A DNA stretch of 64,000 nt from Chloroflexota bacterium (GTDB lineage Bacteria; Chloroflexota; Ktedonobacteria; Ktedonobacterales; Ktedonobacteraceae): NCBI GenBank assembly GCA_005881495.1, contig VBHI01000216.1, positions 14,397 to 78,396 on the forward strand. The letters run 5' to 3'. Position numbers and translations under genes: made by a program. Shown here in pieces: positions 53,344 through 62,454 of this stretch. Below the pieces are notes generated by a model. That model had not been told where the DNA came from. It made no database searches and saw only the letters and a program-made list of their open reading frames with translations. The stretch's first letter is position 1. Each line of letters opens with the position of its first letter.

Positions 53344-54408
53344 ATGCACCAGAAGGAATCCCAGGTGGAACCCATCAACCTCAGCGATTACTAAACCCTC
53401 GCTCAAACACGTATAGAGCCAGCCGCCTGGGACTACATCCAGGGCGGTAGTGACGACGAAGTAACGCTGCGCGCAAACCGCAGCGCTTTTGAGCGTATCC
53501 GGCTTCGTCCGCGTATGCTCATCAACGGCAGTACCTGCGACCTGAGTACCACCGTTCTGGGCACACCTGTCAGTATGCCCATACTCGTGGCCCCAGCCGC
53601 GTACCAGTGCCTCGCGCACCCTGAAGGCGAGTGCGCCACCGCAGAGGGGGCTGGTTTGGCTCATACCCTGATGGTCGCCAGTACCTTCTCAACCCGCAGC
53701 CTTGAGGACATTGCGCAGGCCGCCACAGGCCCACTATGGTTCCAACTGTACCTCTATCAAAACCTGGAGCTTTCGGCAGCAGTGGTTCGACGCGCCGAGG
53801 CCGCCGGCTACCGTGCGATCGTGCTCACGGCAGATGTGCCGCGCCTGGGCCACCGCGAAAAAGACGCGCGCAACAACTTTAGCTTGCCATCTCATATGAG
53901 TCTGGCAAACTTTCCCGACGAAGAGCCTGAGCCAGACCAATCATCATTTTTTCTCCCCTGCACTCCGACCTGGGATACCCTCGACTGGCTAAAAACGGTG
54001 ACATCCCTGCCTATTCTGGTCAAAGGAACTCTGACCGCAGAGGACGCACTCCTGGCACTCGAACGGGGAGTCTCGGGTATCATCGTCTCCAATCACGGAG
54101 GGCGTCAACTCGATTCTGCCCTTGCGAGCATTGAGGCCCTTCCCGAAATAGTCGAGGCCGTCAACGGTCGCTGCGAGGTGTACCTGGATAGCGGCATACG
54201 TCGCGGCACCGACGCCCTCAAAGCTCTCGCCCTTGGTGCGCGCGCAGTCCTGCTCGGCCGACCAATCTTCTGGGGACTGGCCGTCAACGGCTCCTCAGGC
54301 GTACACCATGTGCTGGACATAATGCGCGCCGAACTCGAACAGGCTATGGTACTTTCCGGCCATTTTTCTCTTGAGACAATTGACCGCTCATTAGTGAAAC
54401 ATACCTGA
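53344..54408 (+). pseudogene. FMN-dependent alpha-hydroxy-acid oxidase with an early stop
   Basis: A lactate oxidase/alpha-hydroxy-acid dehydrogenase-like TIM barrel. The frame from ATG 53344 reads SQVEPINLSDY then TAA (53392-53394), then resumes in the same frame with IEPAAWDYIQGGSDDEVTL. FMN-binding and catalytic motifs downstream are intact (VASTFSTRSLEDIA, WFQLYLYQ, SNHGGRQLD with the catalytic His, DSGIRRGTDALKAL). The first ATG after the stop is at 53515 and would give 297 residues lacking about 57 N-terminal ones. One base change would restore the gene. It lies 12 bases after the antitoxin. Confidence 0.8.
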
Positions 54409-54565
54409 TCGCGCAATGAGGCCAAAAAGCTCGTATATTCAATGGATCTCTGGTATACTTGCTTACAGAACGAGAAAGATGTAAATCACAACATATAGTC
54501 GATCTTACACACTTTTGGTGATGATAGATTTTTACGCAGATGACACTTGAGAGGTTTTTCTCTGC

Positions 54566-54670
54566 TTACAGAGCATGAAGCACACGCTGACGTAACAGCG
54601 GAAATCCTGCCCTGCCGTACATCATGCGATGTATGGACGCGCCAATTTTGATCTCCTTCGCAAACGTGTC
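54566..54670 (-). pseudogene. ISL3-like transposase C-terminal remnant
   Basis: The minus strand reads DTFAKEIKIGASIHRMMYGR then AGFPLLRQRVLHAL and a stop. The tail pattern (I-x-R-x-MYGRAxFxLLRxRxL) resembles the C-terminus of ISL3-type transposases. Only about 35 codons remain. Confidence 0.45.
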
Positions 54671-54880
54671 CTGTGTGCTGCCTAACTATCCAGGAAGACT
54701 TATGTGGCATTGAGTTTCTCTCGTCTCTCTGGCTCGATTTCAACTCTGCTGTACTGAGAGTGAAGAGACACGCATGGAAGATGGACACCATCCGGGCTGA
54801 AAGCGACTGGTATCTGAAGAGCTTACCACCAACTTTGCGCCAGAACCCAGGATCAAACGATAACTGGTCAGTGGGCAGAT

Positions 54881-55351
54881 GTGCCACTTGGTCAAGGTCA
54901 GAGCAACGGTTCCTTGACGCTACAGATTGATCCTGGAATGTTGACGCTCCTCCCGTTTGAGGAGGGCTTTCAGGAGCCACCATGGACCAAGCTCTATCAC
55001 GTCCCGCCACCACCGCCACCGCAGCCGCCAGGCGTATTCATAAATGGGGAAACCGAGATTAAGGTTGATCTCATTGACGTGAAAGCTGACCCACCAACGG
55101 TAACGTATACCTACACTATATCACCAGTGTCACTGCAAGACCCTTTGATCGTTGACTGGAGTAGCAAGTCGCGTCATGTGCAGTTCGCAGATCACACTGC
55201 ACAGAGCACTGATATTACCTTTGATTTGACCGGACTTACGAGGGTAGGCAGAAGACGGACAGTTCAAGTAGATGTGAGTGTGACGGATGCTCTGGGTACT
55301 CAGGTAAGCGATAGCGTGACCGTAACCATTGCTGTTACACCTACAACCTGA
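54881..55351 (+). CDS. Hypothetical protein, possibly a truncated gene
   Basis: A 156-residue frame starting at GTG. A Pro run (VPPPPPPQPPG, about 41-51) precedes a beta-rich domain (about 55-156: EIKVDLIDVKADPPTVTYTY, TDITFDLTGLTRVGRRRTVQ, VSDSVTVTIAV) resembling an immunoglobulin-like fold. The same frame reads protein-like upstream of the GTG (TITGQWADVPLGQGQSNGSL) until a TGA near 54810, so the true start is unclear and the gene may be the 3' part of a longer one. No RBS is evident. A transposase remnant lies just upstream. Confidence 0.4.
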   Translation: MPLGQGQSNGSLTLQIDPGMLTLLPFEEGFQEPPWTKLYHVPPPPPPQPPGVFINGETEIKVDLIDVKADPPTVTYTYTISPVSLQDPLIVDWSSKSRHVQFADHTAQSTDITFDLTGLTRVGRRRTVQVDVSVTDALGTQVSDSVTVTIAVTPTT

Positions 55352-55505
55352 GTATATTGGCAACGGCAAAAAGTAGGCTTTTAGGGGTCGGCTTCATTGT
55401 TTGACGAATGCGACCAATTCGTCAGAATCACACCGGTAGGCCGTATGGCTATGTCGCAAAAAGAAAGTTGATCTGTGAGAAGTTCTTGATAGTTACGTCT
55501 GCTTG

Positions 55506-56483
55506 TTACATTGGGGTGTTGAGCGCCTGTACGTAGCTAAGATAGGCCAGGCTCGCGGCCAACTGTTGCTCCTCGTACGCAATGATATCTTCGGCTGACT
55601 CCCCTCGTTCAAAGGGGGTGTGCCAATCACCAACAGGCTTTGCGTTGGCCTGTACAAAACGTAACACCCTGGCCAGTTGCGCCGCTGAACGAGGCGGATA
55701 ATCAGGCCAGTAGTTATCAGCCAGAACCCGAATATGCCGGGCTTCCAGCGCTCCAAGCTCAATTGACATCGTGACATTGGGGCATGATGTTGCCAGAATT
55801 TTGAACAGGACCGGGAAGTCAATCACGCCTTGCCCAAGTGGGCAGCGTACAAGACGATACCCCTCTTCGCTGAGATATATATAGTAATCCTTAAGATGAA
55901 CATTCTTGATATAAGGAGCAACACGGCTGAAGTAGTCGAGCGGCTCTTCAGCCGTTGCGAGGGGATTCCCTGTATCTAAGGTGATACCGAAGCGTGTGGA
56001 ACCAATGGATTCGCACAACCAGAGAAGTTCCTCCGAAGCAAGGTCTTGATGATTCTCTACTGCGAGATTCACCTGGGTCTGTTCCGCCATAGCGCTGGCC
56101 TCTTTTAAATGCGTTAGCACATCCTGCAGAAATGGCTGCCAGCGACCAGCAAGGGGACTACGATCTCCACCAATCTTCGCCCCTCCTACTACCGTACGTA
56201 CTGTTTCAGCTCCTAATTGTGCGCCCAGGTGAATGGCCTCTGTAAGTGGCCCGGCAGTATAGCCGCCAGTTGCGAGTGTAATGAACAATCCTCGCTCCCT
56301 GGCAGCACGCGCTACAGAGGGTATATCTTCACCCTCTAACAGGGAGACAGGAATCTCCACTCCCTGCAAATTCGCGGCACGTGCCTGGTCCAGGAGTTGC
56401 TGAGCGTTACTTCTCGGTCGACTCGACGCCGGATGAAGGCCCATGCTAAACGTCGTGCCACTGACAGCAAGGCCGATACGCAT
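55506..56483 (-). CDS. Sugar phosphate isomerase/epimerase (xylose-isomerase-like TIM barrel)
   Basis: A 325-residue AP-endonuclease-2/xylose-isomerase-like barrel. Seen: QGVEIPVSLLEGEDIPSVAR, VNLAVENHQDLASEELLWLC (metal Glu), GITLDTGNPLATAEEPLDYF (metal Asp), NVHLKDYYIYLSEEGYRLVR (metal His/Lys region) and MSIELGALEARHIRVLADNY. RBS AAAGGAA is upstream. It is downstream of an SDR gene on the same strand (30-base gap), the same arrangement as 59242-58310. Probably an epimerase or isomerase of a keto-sugar. Confidence 0.85.
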   Translation of the reverse strand: MRIGLAVSGTTFSMGLHPASSRPRSNAQQLLDQARAANLQGVEIPVSLLEGEDIPSVARAARERGLFITLATGGYTAGPLTEAIHLGAQLGAETVRTVVGGAKIGGDRSPLAGRWQPFLQDVLTHLKEASAMAEQTQVNLAVENHQDLASEELLWLCESIGSTRFGITLDTGNPLATAEEPLDYFSRVAPYIKNVHLKDYYIYLSEEGYRLVRCPLGQGVIDFPVLFKILATSCPNVTMSIELGALEARHIRVLADNYWPDYPPRSAAQLARVLRFVQANAKPVGDWHTPFERGESAEDIIAYEEQQLAASLAYLSYVQALNTPM

Positions 56484-56513
56484 TCCAGTTTTCCTTTCAA
56501 CAAATCATGGTCT

Positions 56514-57281
56514 CTATTCTGCCGTCCACCCACCATCAAAGGCTAATGACGCTCCTGTCATAAAACTGGATGCATCCGAAGCCAGGAAGGTGATCACGCC
56601 CTTGAGCTCCTCAGGTTGGCCCCAACGTCCCAGCGGAATATGATTGAGAAAGTATTGATTTGCCTGCGGATTATTCATGACGGGAATATTGAGGTCCGTA
56701 GCGAACGGGCCGGGACATAATGCGTTCACGGTGATGTTATAAGCAGCCCATTCTAAGGCCAACACTTTTGTGAGTTGAATCAGACCTGCTTTACTCGAAC
56801 AATAGGCGCTTCGTTCAGGCAAAGCTGTCAGGCCCAACATTGACGCAACATTGATGATGCGTCCCGATCGCTGCTCTTTCATCTGAGGGCCTACAGCCTG
56901 ACAACAGAGGAATGGAGCCTTTAGATTCGTGTTTTGCACCTGATCCCAACTGGCCTCATCAAACTCCTCTATCGGCTTACGGATATTGATACCGGCGTTG
57001 TTCACCAGGATATCAATACGTCCGAACTGCTCCAGAATCGTTTGCACCATCGCATTAACCTGTCGAGCATCGGTTACATCGACGACGACTCCCAGGGCAC
57101 GGCGTCCCGTTGCCTGGGCAATAGCTGCAGCACTTGACTCGGCGTTCTCCCTGTGTCGGCTCGTCACGACGACATCAGCGCCCGCTTCTGCCAGGGCCTG
57201 GGCCATTACAAAGCCCAATCCTTTATTGCCCCCTGTGACCAATGCAACACGACCATCCAGCTTAAATATCTCAAGAGACAT
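56514..57281 (-). CDS. SDR oxidoreductase, gluconate 5-dehydrogenase-like
   Basis: A 255-residue classical SDR with TGGNKGLGFVMAQALAEAG, NNAGINIRKPIEEF, the Ser in NVASMLGLTALP, catalytic YCSSKAG and ALCPGPFATDLN. TSRHRE after the second strand suggests NADP. The style is that of gluconate 5-dehydrogenase or a related sugar dehydrogenase. RBS AAGGAG is upstream. It should be co-transcribed with the isomerase at 55506-56483; the divergent SDR at 57515 shares its promoter region. Confidence 0.88.
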   Translation of the reverse strand: MSLEIFKLDGRVALVTGGNKGLGFVMAQALAEAGADVVVTSRHRENAESSAAAIAQATGRRALGVVVDVTDARQVNAMVQTILEQFGRIDILVNNAGINIRKPIEEFDEASWDQVQNTNLKAPFLCCQAVGPQMKEQRSGRIINVASMLGLTALPERSAYCSSKAGLIQLTKVLALEWAAYNITVNALCPGPFATDLNIPVMNNPQANQYFLNHIPLGRWGQPEELKGVITFLASDASSFMTGASLAFDGGWTAE

Positions 57282-57514
57282 ACAACAAGCTCCTTACTGA
57301 AAAAATGGAGTAAACTGTATCCCATTATATCCTAAATACTTCCTACGCAGCGTATCATATAATGTACGAAGGTAACCGTGTGTACTACCTCCACGTTTAT
57401 TTATACGCGTTCCAGGAAAAGAGTGATCCGCATTAGTCTGGCGAACATCTTGCTCCTCTTCGAGCAGACCAATGGCCATTGACGAGAGCCTTCTATCAAA
57501 TGAGAGGAACACCT

Positions 57515-58300
57515 ATGCACACAGTCGACTTGACGGGAAAAAGGGCCCTGGTGACGGGCTCGAGCCGTGGACTGGGTCGCTATTACGCATTGCATCTAGC
57601 CCAGGCAGGAGCCGATGTGATCATTCACGACGTGCATGAGCACGCAGCGGCGAAGTTTGGAGAGGCCCCTTCGGGGCCTGCGGTGGCCGAGGAGATCCGT
57701 GCTCTGGGCCGCCAGTCCGCATTTTTCTCCGCAGATCTGACCGACCCGGCACAAGCAGAACGCCTCGTGCAGCAGGCGCTGACAACATTGGGTCGTCTGG
57801 ATATCCTGGTCAACAATGCAGGCGGAGACATTGGTTGCCGAACTCCTCGGCCCGACCCAAATGATGCACTGGATATCCACCCGGATGATATCCGCTGCGT
57901 CCTTGAGCGGAACCTGTTCACGACCATGTATACCTGCAAGTATGTGGGTCTGCATATGCGCGAGCAACGATCGGGCAAAATCATCAATGTGGGATCAGCG
58001 GCCGGTCATCTCCCTGTCCAAACTGGCATTATCTATGCCACAGCCAAGAGCGCCATTGCCCATTACACACGCTGCCTGGCCGAGCAACTGCGGCCGTATG
58101 ATGTGAATGTGAACTGCATTGCTCCCGCGCCAACATATACCGGTCGGTTCTTGGCTACACGCACGGTCACCGACCAGCAAGGTCTCTCTCGCCTCCAGCA
58201 GGTAGCGCAGCCCGAAGACATGGTCCAGATCGTGTTGTTCCTGGCTGGCCCCCAAGCGGATTTCCTGACCGGCGAGACCATCGTGTGCTGGCCTGGCTAG
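57515..58300 (+). CDS. SDR oxidoreductase
   Basis: A 261-residue SDR with TGSSRGLGRYYALHLAQAG, NNAGGDIGCRTPRPDP, NVGSAAGHLPVQTGIIYATA and catalytic Y-ATAK in the same stretch. It is more divergent than the two minus-strand SDRs. ATG at 57515 has GAGGAA 7 bases upstream. It is divergent from the SDR/isomerase module on the left and convergent (10-base gap) with the isomerase on the right. The substrate is likely a sugar or sugar acid, by context only. Confidence 0.85.
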   Translation: MHTVDLTGKRALVTGSSRGLGRYYALHLAQAGADVIIHDVHEHAAAKFGEAPSGPAVAEEIRALGRQSAFFSADLTDPAQAERLVQQALTTLGRLDILVNNAGGDIGCRTPRPDPNDALDIHPDDIRCVLERNLFTTMYTCKYVGLHMREQRSGKIINVGSAAGHLPVQTGIIYATAKSAIAHYTRCLAEQLRPYDVNVNCIAPAPTYTGRFLATRTVTDQQGLSRLQQVAQPEDMVQIVLFLAGPQADFLTGETIVCWPG

Positions 58301-58309
58301 CTAGTTGGC

Positions 58310-59209
58310 TCATTTTGTTGCATCGTGTGCCAGCACCTTGCGGACAAACCTGATGGAACGACGTAATTCCTCTATGCCATCGACGCCATCCTCAATGGAG
58401 ATCCAGCCGTGAAAATCAATCTCTTCCAGTATGCGGACTATGGCAGGGTAGTCGTTCAGCCCGGTGCCGATTTCTCCATGGCGCAAGATATGAGCGTAGC
58501 CCTGCTGACCCTCCTGCGCACGCAGATCCTCCAGCGTATATCCTGGAAGCAGATGGCGGTCGCTGGCATGCATGCTGACGACTCGCGCTTTCATGGCTTC
58601 AAGGACAACCAGTGGATCTTCGCCCGCCAGGATTGCGTTGGACGGATCAAAATTGACACCAAACCAGGGTGAATCGATGGCATCGACAATGCGTTGAAAG
58701 AGCTTGAAAGGAAGGGCGAACTCAGGATACGTCCAGTAATTGTCCTTGTAGTGGTTTTCAAGCGCGAGGATGACTCCGCGCTCAGCGGCATACGGTAATA
58801 CCTGTTCAATGCACTCGACGACCATCGCCACGCCGTCATCTTCGGAGAGTTCGGGACGGCTCTGCCCGCTGAGCAGACGGCATGTTCGTGGTGCAGGTGC
58901 ATCAAAGAAAGCGACCAGGTCTATCATGTGTTTATAGCGTTCGACCTCGGCACGTCGTGCTTGTGCATCCGGCTGTGTGAAATCTGGAGAGGCACACAGT
59001 ATCGGCATGGTCAGCTGATGCCTGGCAAGAGCTATACGAATGTCCTCGAGATAGCCACGATCAAACGTTGGGAAGAAATCGGGATACAGTTCTACGCCAT
59101 CAACCTCAAGCGTGGCTGCGATTTCAAGCCAGGTAAAGAGCGACATACGACCCGTGAGACAGAGGTCATCCATGTAACATTTTGGAAAGGCTGCGATAGC
59201 TGTCTGCAA
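58310..59209 (-). CDS. Sugar phosphate isomerase/epimerase
   Basis: A 299-residue xylose-isomerase-like barrel. Metal-binding regions: VILALENHYKDNYWTYPEFA (Glu), WFGVNFDPSNAILAGEDPLV (Asp), VVSMHASDRHLLPGYTLEDL (His) and GWISIEDGVDGIEELRRS (Glu). The start is TTG at 59209, supported by GAGGG 7 bases upstream; an internal ATG would lose the first strand. It follows an SDR gene by 32 bases on the same strand, forming a second SDR-isomerase module. Confidence 0.85.
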   Translation of the reverse strand: MQTAIAAFPKCYMDDLCLTGRMSLFTWLEIAATLEVDGVELYPDFFPTFDRGYLEDIRIALARHQLTMPILCASPDFTQPDAQARRAEVERYKHMIDLVAFFDAPAPRTCRLLSGQSRPELSEDDGVAMVVECIEQVLPYAAERGVILALENHYKDNYWTYPEFALPFKLFQRIVDAIDSPWFGVNFDPSNAILAGEDPLVVLEAMKARVVSMHASDRHLLPGYTLEDLRAQEGQQGYAHILRHGEIGTGLNDYPAIVRILEEIDFHGWISIEDGVDGIEELRRSIRFVRKVLAHDATK

Positions 59210-59241
59210 GGTATGCCCTCTCTTTCAACACATGGAGCAGG

Positions 59242-60039
59242 TTATCCGAAGTAGGGACCATTAGGAGGAATCGGCAAGGTAGTTGAGCCTGCATCGATAT
59301 TCAAAACGGTTCCTGTCACCTGGGCTGCTTCGTCGGAAGCAAGATAGACAACGGCGTACGCGACATCCTCGGGGGTCTGATGGCGCCCTAGCCGTAAAGA
59401 CCGACCGGCCCGCTGTAAGTCGACATCACTTATGCCCCGGCTATGTTGGAGTGCCAGTTCACCTTCGCTGAGCACCCACCCTGGGATGATATAGTTGACC
59501 CGAATGTTGTCGGCTGCATACGCTCCTGCCAGCGTACGAGTCAAAGACAGTAAGCCACCCTTGGCAGCCGAGTAAGCAATAAGATTGGGAAGCCCTTGAA
59601 TACCATTGATGGAACCAATATTGATAATACTGCCGCCACCAGACGCACGCATTGCTGGGATGGCGTATTTGCAGCAGTAGAATGCACTCCGCAAATTGAT
59701 CTGCAACACCTGTTCCCAAAGCTCTGTGGTGGTTTCTTCTAACGTCGCCCTGGGAAACCAGCCGACATTATTCACCAGGATATCTATCCTGCCATGTGTT
59801 TCTCTTGCCACTTGCATCAATGCCGCACACTCCGTTTCGTTGACGACATTGGTAGGATGAAAGACCGCCTGACCACCGGCGACTCGAATGGCGGCGGCTG
59901 TTGCTTCACCAGCCTCTTGCTGTATGTCTCCGATAACCACATATGCACCCTCACGTGCGGCAATCTGGGCGCAGCCGCGCCCAATTCCTTGTGCCGCCCC
60001 GGTAATGACCACGACTTTCTCGTTCAAGCGTTTCGTCAT
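59242..60039 (-). CDS. SDR oxidoreductase
   Basis: A 265-residue SDR with TGAAQGIGRGCAQIAAREGA, VVIGDIQQEAGE (Asp after strand 2, favouring NAD), NNVGWFPRATLEET, the Ser in NIGSINGIQGLPNLIAYSAA and K of SAAKGG. The RBS GGAG is 7 bases upstream. It resembles glucose 1-dehydrogenase or 3-oxoacyl reductase-like sugar dehydrogenases. First gene of the second SDR-isomerase module. Confidence 0.88.
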   Translation of the reverse strand: MTKRLNEKVVVITGAAQGIGRGCAQIAAREGAYVVIGDIQQEAGEATAAAIRVAGGQAVFHPTNVVNETECAALMQVARETHGRIDILVNNVGWFPRATLEETTTELWEQVLQINLRSAFYCCKYAIPAMRASGGGSIINIGSINGIQGLPNLIAYSAAKGGLLSLTRTLAGAYAADNIRVNYIIPGWVLSEGELALQHSRGISDVDLQRAGRSLRLGRHQTPEDVAYAVVYLASDEAAQVTGTVLNIDAGSTTLPIPPNGPYFG

Positions 60040-60313
60040 ATATGCTCCAATTCATCTGCTGCCAATGCCTTCGCAAGAACCCTTTGCCGACACCCTCCCT
60101 TGACTGTTCACGAAGGGAGAAGAACAGCTTTTGCAATTTCTCCACGCTCCATGTGGGTGAACGTATCCACTTCCTCTCGCGGTGACTCCCAACTAAAGAC
60201 AATTTTATGGTATTCTTCTCTAAGAGTCGATGGCCGTTTAAACGAAAGATGACACTGATATTGACAATTTCTGGCGAGCAGCCTTCTGCCGTCCATTGTA
60301 ATTAAGGATCCTC

Positions 60314-61135
60314 ATGACACTATATGAACTTCATCAGGCGGTCAAAAAGGGAGATCTGCATCGCGTCAGTAAGCTTTTGAGTGCACCACGCTCGAACATT
60401 GATGTAAACAGGCGCGATCGCAAGGGGTGGACACCTCTGATGTACGCAGTTTCCGCTCCTGAAGCCAATGTCAAACTGTTGCGCACCCTTCTTCATCATG
60501 GTGCAAGTATTGATCAGAGCGATATTGTATCATTTGCCATCGGTATTGGCGACCCCCAGAAAATTGCGGTGCTTATAGAAGCGGGAGCGGATATCCGTTA
60601 CCAACGCGAGCACGGCTACGATGCGCTGCTAGATGCCGTTCATGGACGGGATGTGTTGCATGACCCGCATTTGATCGAACTCTTGCATCTGCTGATTGCG
60701 AACGGCGTGTCCCTGACTGGCATGAGCACGTATGGGGAATCAGCGGTTCGTGTACTCTCGCGTATTGGACGGTTCGATGCTGTGCAAGTCCTGCTCAAAG
60801 CCGGGGCGAATGCGAACGATTTGAACTTAACCCCGCTTATTGAGGCTGTCTCGTTCGGCTCACTTACTGACGTTGAAGCTGTAATCAAGAGTGGCGTAGA
60901 TTTGGAAGAGCGCGACTTTTGGGAAAGAACAGCATGGCTTATTGCTATTCAAATCGGGAACATCCCTCCTGTTCTTGCCATAAAGCAATCAGTCTTTTCC
61001 GTTTCAGCCAGCTTTGCTGCCACTTCAAGCCCATGCGCTCATCGAAGTAGGCTTCCCAAGCTGGATCATCACCGCTCTCGGCACGGATGCGCCCAACGTC
61101 GTCGGTCTGGTCTACATCGCGGCCTTCGGACTTGA
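60314..61135 (+). CDS. Ankyrin-repeat protein with a foreign C-terminal tail
   Basis: A 273-residue frame. Residues 1-215 hold about six ankyrin repeats (MTLYELHQAVKKGDLHRVSK, RRDRKGWTPLMYAVSAPEAN, LLHHGASIDQSD, DAVQVLLKAGANANDLN, LTPLIEAVSFGSLTDVEAVI). Near 60955, after TAWLIAIQIGN, the ankyrin pattern stops and the rest (VSASFAATSSPCAHRSRLPK and onward) is an out-of-frame reading of unrelated sequence. The original gene was cut by the insertion now seen at 60960-61800. The ankyrin part could still fold and act in protein binding. AAGGATCCTC before the ATG is a usable RBS. Confidence 0.7.
   Translation: MTLYELHQAVKKGDLHRVSKLLSAPRSNIDVNRRDRKGWTPLMYAVSAPEANVKLLRTLLHHGASIDQSDIVSFAIGIGDPQKIAVLIEAGADIRYQREHGYDALLDAVHGRDVLHDPHLIELLHLLIANGVSLTGMSTYGESAVRVLSRIGRFDAVQVLLKAGANANDLNLTPLIEAVSFGSLTDVEAVIKSGVDLEERDFWERTAWLIAIQIGNIPPVLAIKQSVFSVSASFAATSSPCAHRSRLPKLDHHRSRHGCAQRRRSGLHRGLRT
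60960..61068 (-). pseudogene. Group II intron-encoded protein C-terminal fragment
   Basis: The minus strand reads GDDPAWEAYFDERMGLKW then QQSWLKRKRLIALWQEQEGC. This resembles the region between maturase and HNH domains of group II intron reverse transcriptases (DPxWExYF...LWxEQxGxCP). Only about 36 codons survive, joined to ankyrin sequence on one side and hydrolase sequence on the other. Confidence 0.45.
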
Positions 61136-61550
61136 CGAGGGCGAATCGATCGGCGCGCTGCTGTCGCAGGGACCGGTGACCCCGGCACTGGCGCACCTCA
61201 GCATCGACAAGCAGGGCTTCGCCTGGCTGCCAGAGGACGACTTCGTGCACCACTTCGCGGCTGACGTTGATCCGGTGAAGGCAAAGGTCATGTACGCTGT
61301 GCAGCAGCCTTTGTCCGCGACCGCCCTCCAGGAGGTGATGGGTGTCCCGGCCTGGAAAGCGCTGCCGTCCTGGTACATGGTCGCCGATGGCGATCAGGCG
61401 ATCCCGCCCGATGCCGAGCGTCTGTTCGCCAAGCGCATGGGTGCCACCACCGTCGAAGTCCCCACGAACCACGTGGCGATGGTCTCCCACCCCGATGACG
61501 TGGTGAAGCTCATCAAGACGGCTGCCCAGGCTGTGCCGGTCGCAAACTAA
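61066..61550 (+). pseudogene. Alpha/beta hydrolase, 5'-truncated
   Basis: The frame from ITALGTDAPNVVGLVYIAAF to VEVPTNHVAMVSHPDDVVKL matches the C-terminal two thirds of an EstC-type alpha/beta hydrolase. The catalytic His is in TNHVAMVSHP and the acid in WYMVADGDQAIPP. The nucleophile elbow (GxSxG) and everything before it is missing, replaced by group II intron sequence, so it is dead. Its codons are strongly GC-rich, unlike the neighbours, suggesting transfer from a high-GC donor such as an actinobacterium. Confidence 0.7.
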
Positions 61551-61575
61551 GCGCCTCGCCCACTCAGGAGACTCC

Positions 61576-61800
61576 AGCGCTCATAACGACCACGTTTCAG
61601 ACGCGCCTGGAGATCAGCGAGCATGCCGCTGCTGGTCTAAACGACACTCGAATTGCAGAGAGAGTTGGTTGCTCAATCTGGACTGTACGCAAATGGCGAC
61701 GACGATCCATTCATCAGGGCCGTGTCGGCTTCAAATCGCATATGGGCCGTCCAACCACTGGTCCATTGAGTACCTTTCCCAAGGAATTACAGGAGACCAT
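61576..61800 (+). pseudogene. Transposase N-terminal HTH fragment
   Basis: The frame reads TRLEISEHAAAGLNDTRIAE then RVGCSIWTVRKWRRRSIHQG and GFKSHMGRPTTGPLSTFP. This is the start of an IS-type transposase with a helix-turn-helix (IS630/IS481-like). It ends abruptly at about 61800, where the metallophosphoesterase gene on the other strand begins. Confidence 0.55.
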
Positions 61801-61806
61801 CCTCGG

Positions 61807-62298
61807 CTACAGCCCAATAATTTCTCCCCTTACACTCTGGGCCTCGTCATCCACATGCAACATCCCAATACTGCACCTCTCCTGCCTTCGTCGATCGGTA
61901 GCACTACCAGGATTAAATAAGAGTAGCCTGTTATGCTCTTCATTCAAGGGGATATGACTATGTCCAAACACAACAACGCGGGCATCGGGAAATTCCTGGC
62001 GGGCCACATGTTCGCGATTATTCGCATCCCCCAGAATATGCACTATACCGATCCGGCAATTCCCAATCACAATCTCGCGCTTGATCGGCAGTTTCAGTAT
62101 CACCTCATCTGACTCCACATTGCCCTGTACCGCAACAACGGGCGCTATGGTCTCCAACTCAGACACAACCGAAAGAACAGAGAGATCCCCCGCATGTATT
62201 ATTAATTCTACCTCTGCGAAATACTCCCAGATGGCCTCTGGCAGCTTTTTGAAGTGCGGAATATGGGTATCCGAAATGACGCCAATAGTGTGGATCAT
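61807..62298 (-). CDS. YfcE-family metallophosphoesterase
   Basis: A 163-residue calcineurin-like phosphodiesterase. Metal motifs: GVISDTHIPHFKKLP (D-x-H), LIIHAGDLSV (GD), VQGNVESDEV (GN), RIGIVHILGD and VVVFGHSHIPLNEEHNRLLL (GHSH). RBS GGGAG is upstream. The length suits the YfcE group, which hydrolyses phosphodiester model substrates; the natural substrate is unknown. The stop is immediately next to the transposase remnant, so its last residues may not be original. Divergent from another phosphoesterase. Confidence 0.88.
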   Translation of the reverse strand: MIHTIGVISDTHIPHFKKLPEAIWEYFAEVELIIHAGDLSVLSVVSELETIAPVVAVQGNVESDEVILKLPIKREIVIGNCRIGIVHILGDANNREHVARQEFPDARVVVFGHSHIPLNEEHNRLLLFNPGSATDRRRQERCSIGMLHVDDEAQSVRGEIIGL

Positions 62299-62454
62299 CT
62301 ATGCTCCCTGCTACAAGATATTCTCAATTCCTTACCTCCCGCCCAGAAAGTATCTCCCTTTTGCGCTCAGCAGTCAAGCCTTACAATTTGGTTTCAACCA
62401 TCCTTTTGCGGTATATTACAAATGATCTCTTTCAGCTACTCAAAAGGAAAACAT

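Noticed and set aside
54486..55019. Minus-strand frame of about 177 codons
   Set aside because: No motifs or RBS; a different minus-strand frame inside it carries the transposase tail, which explains the sequence better.
55402..55424. TGACGAAT...ATTCGTCA inverted repeat as an operator
   Set aside because: The dyad is perfect over 8 bases, but it lies beyond the 3' ends of two convergent genes and has no promoter beside it; a weak terminator is equally likely.
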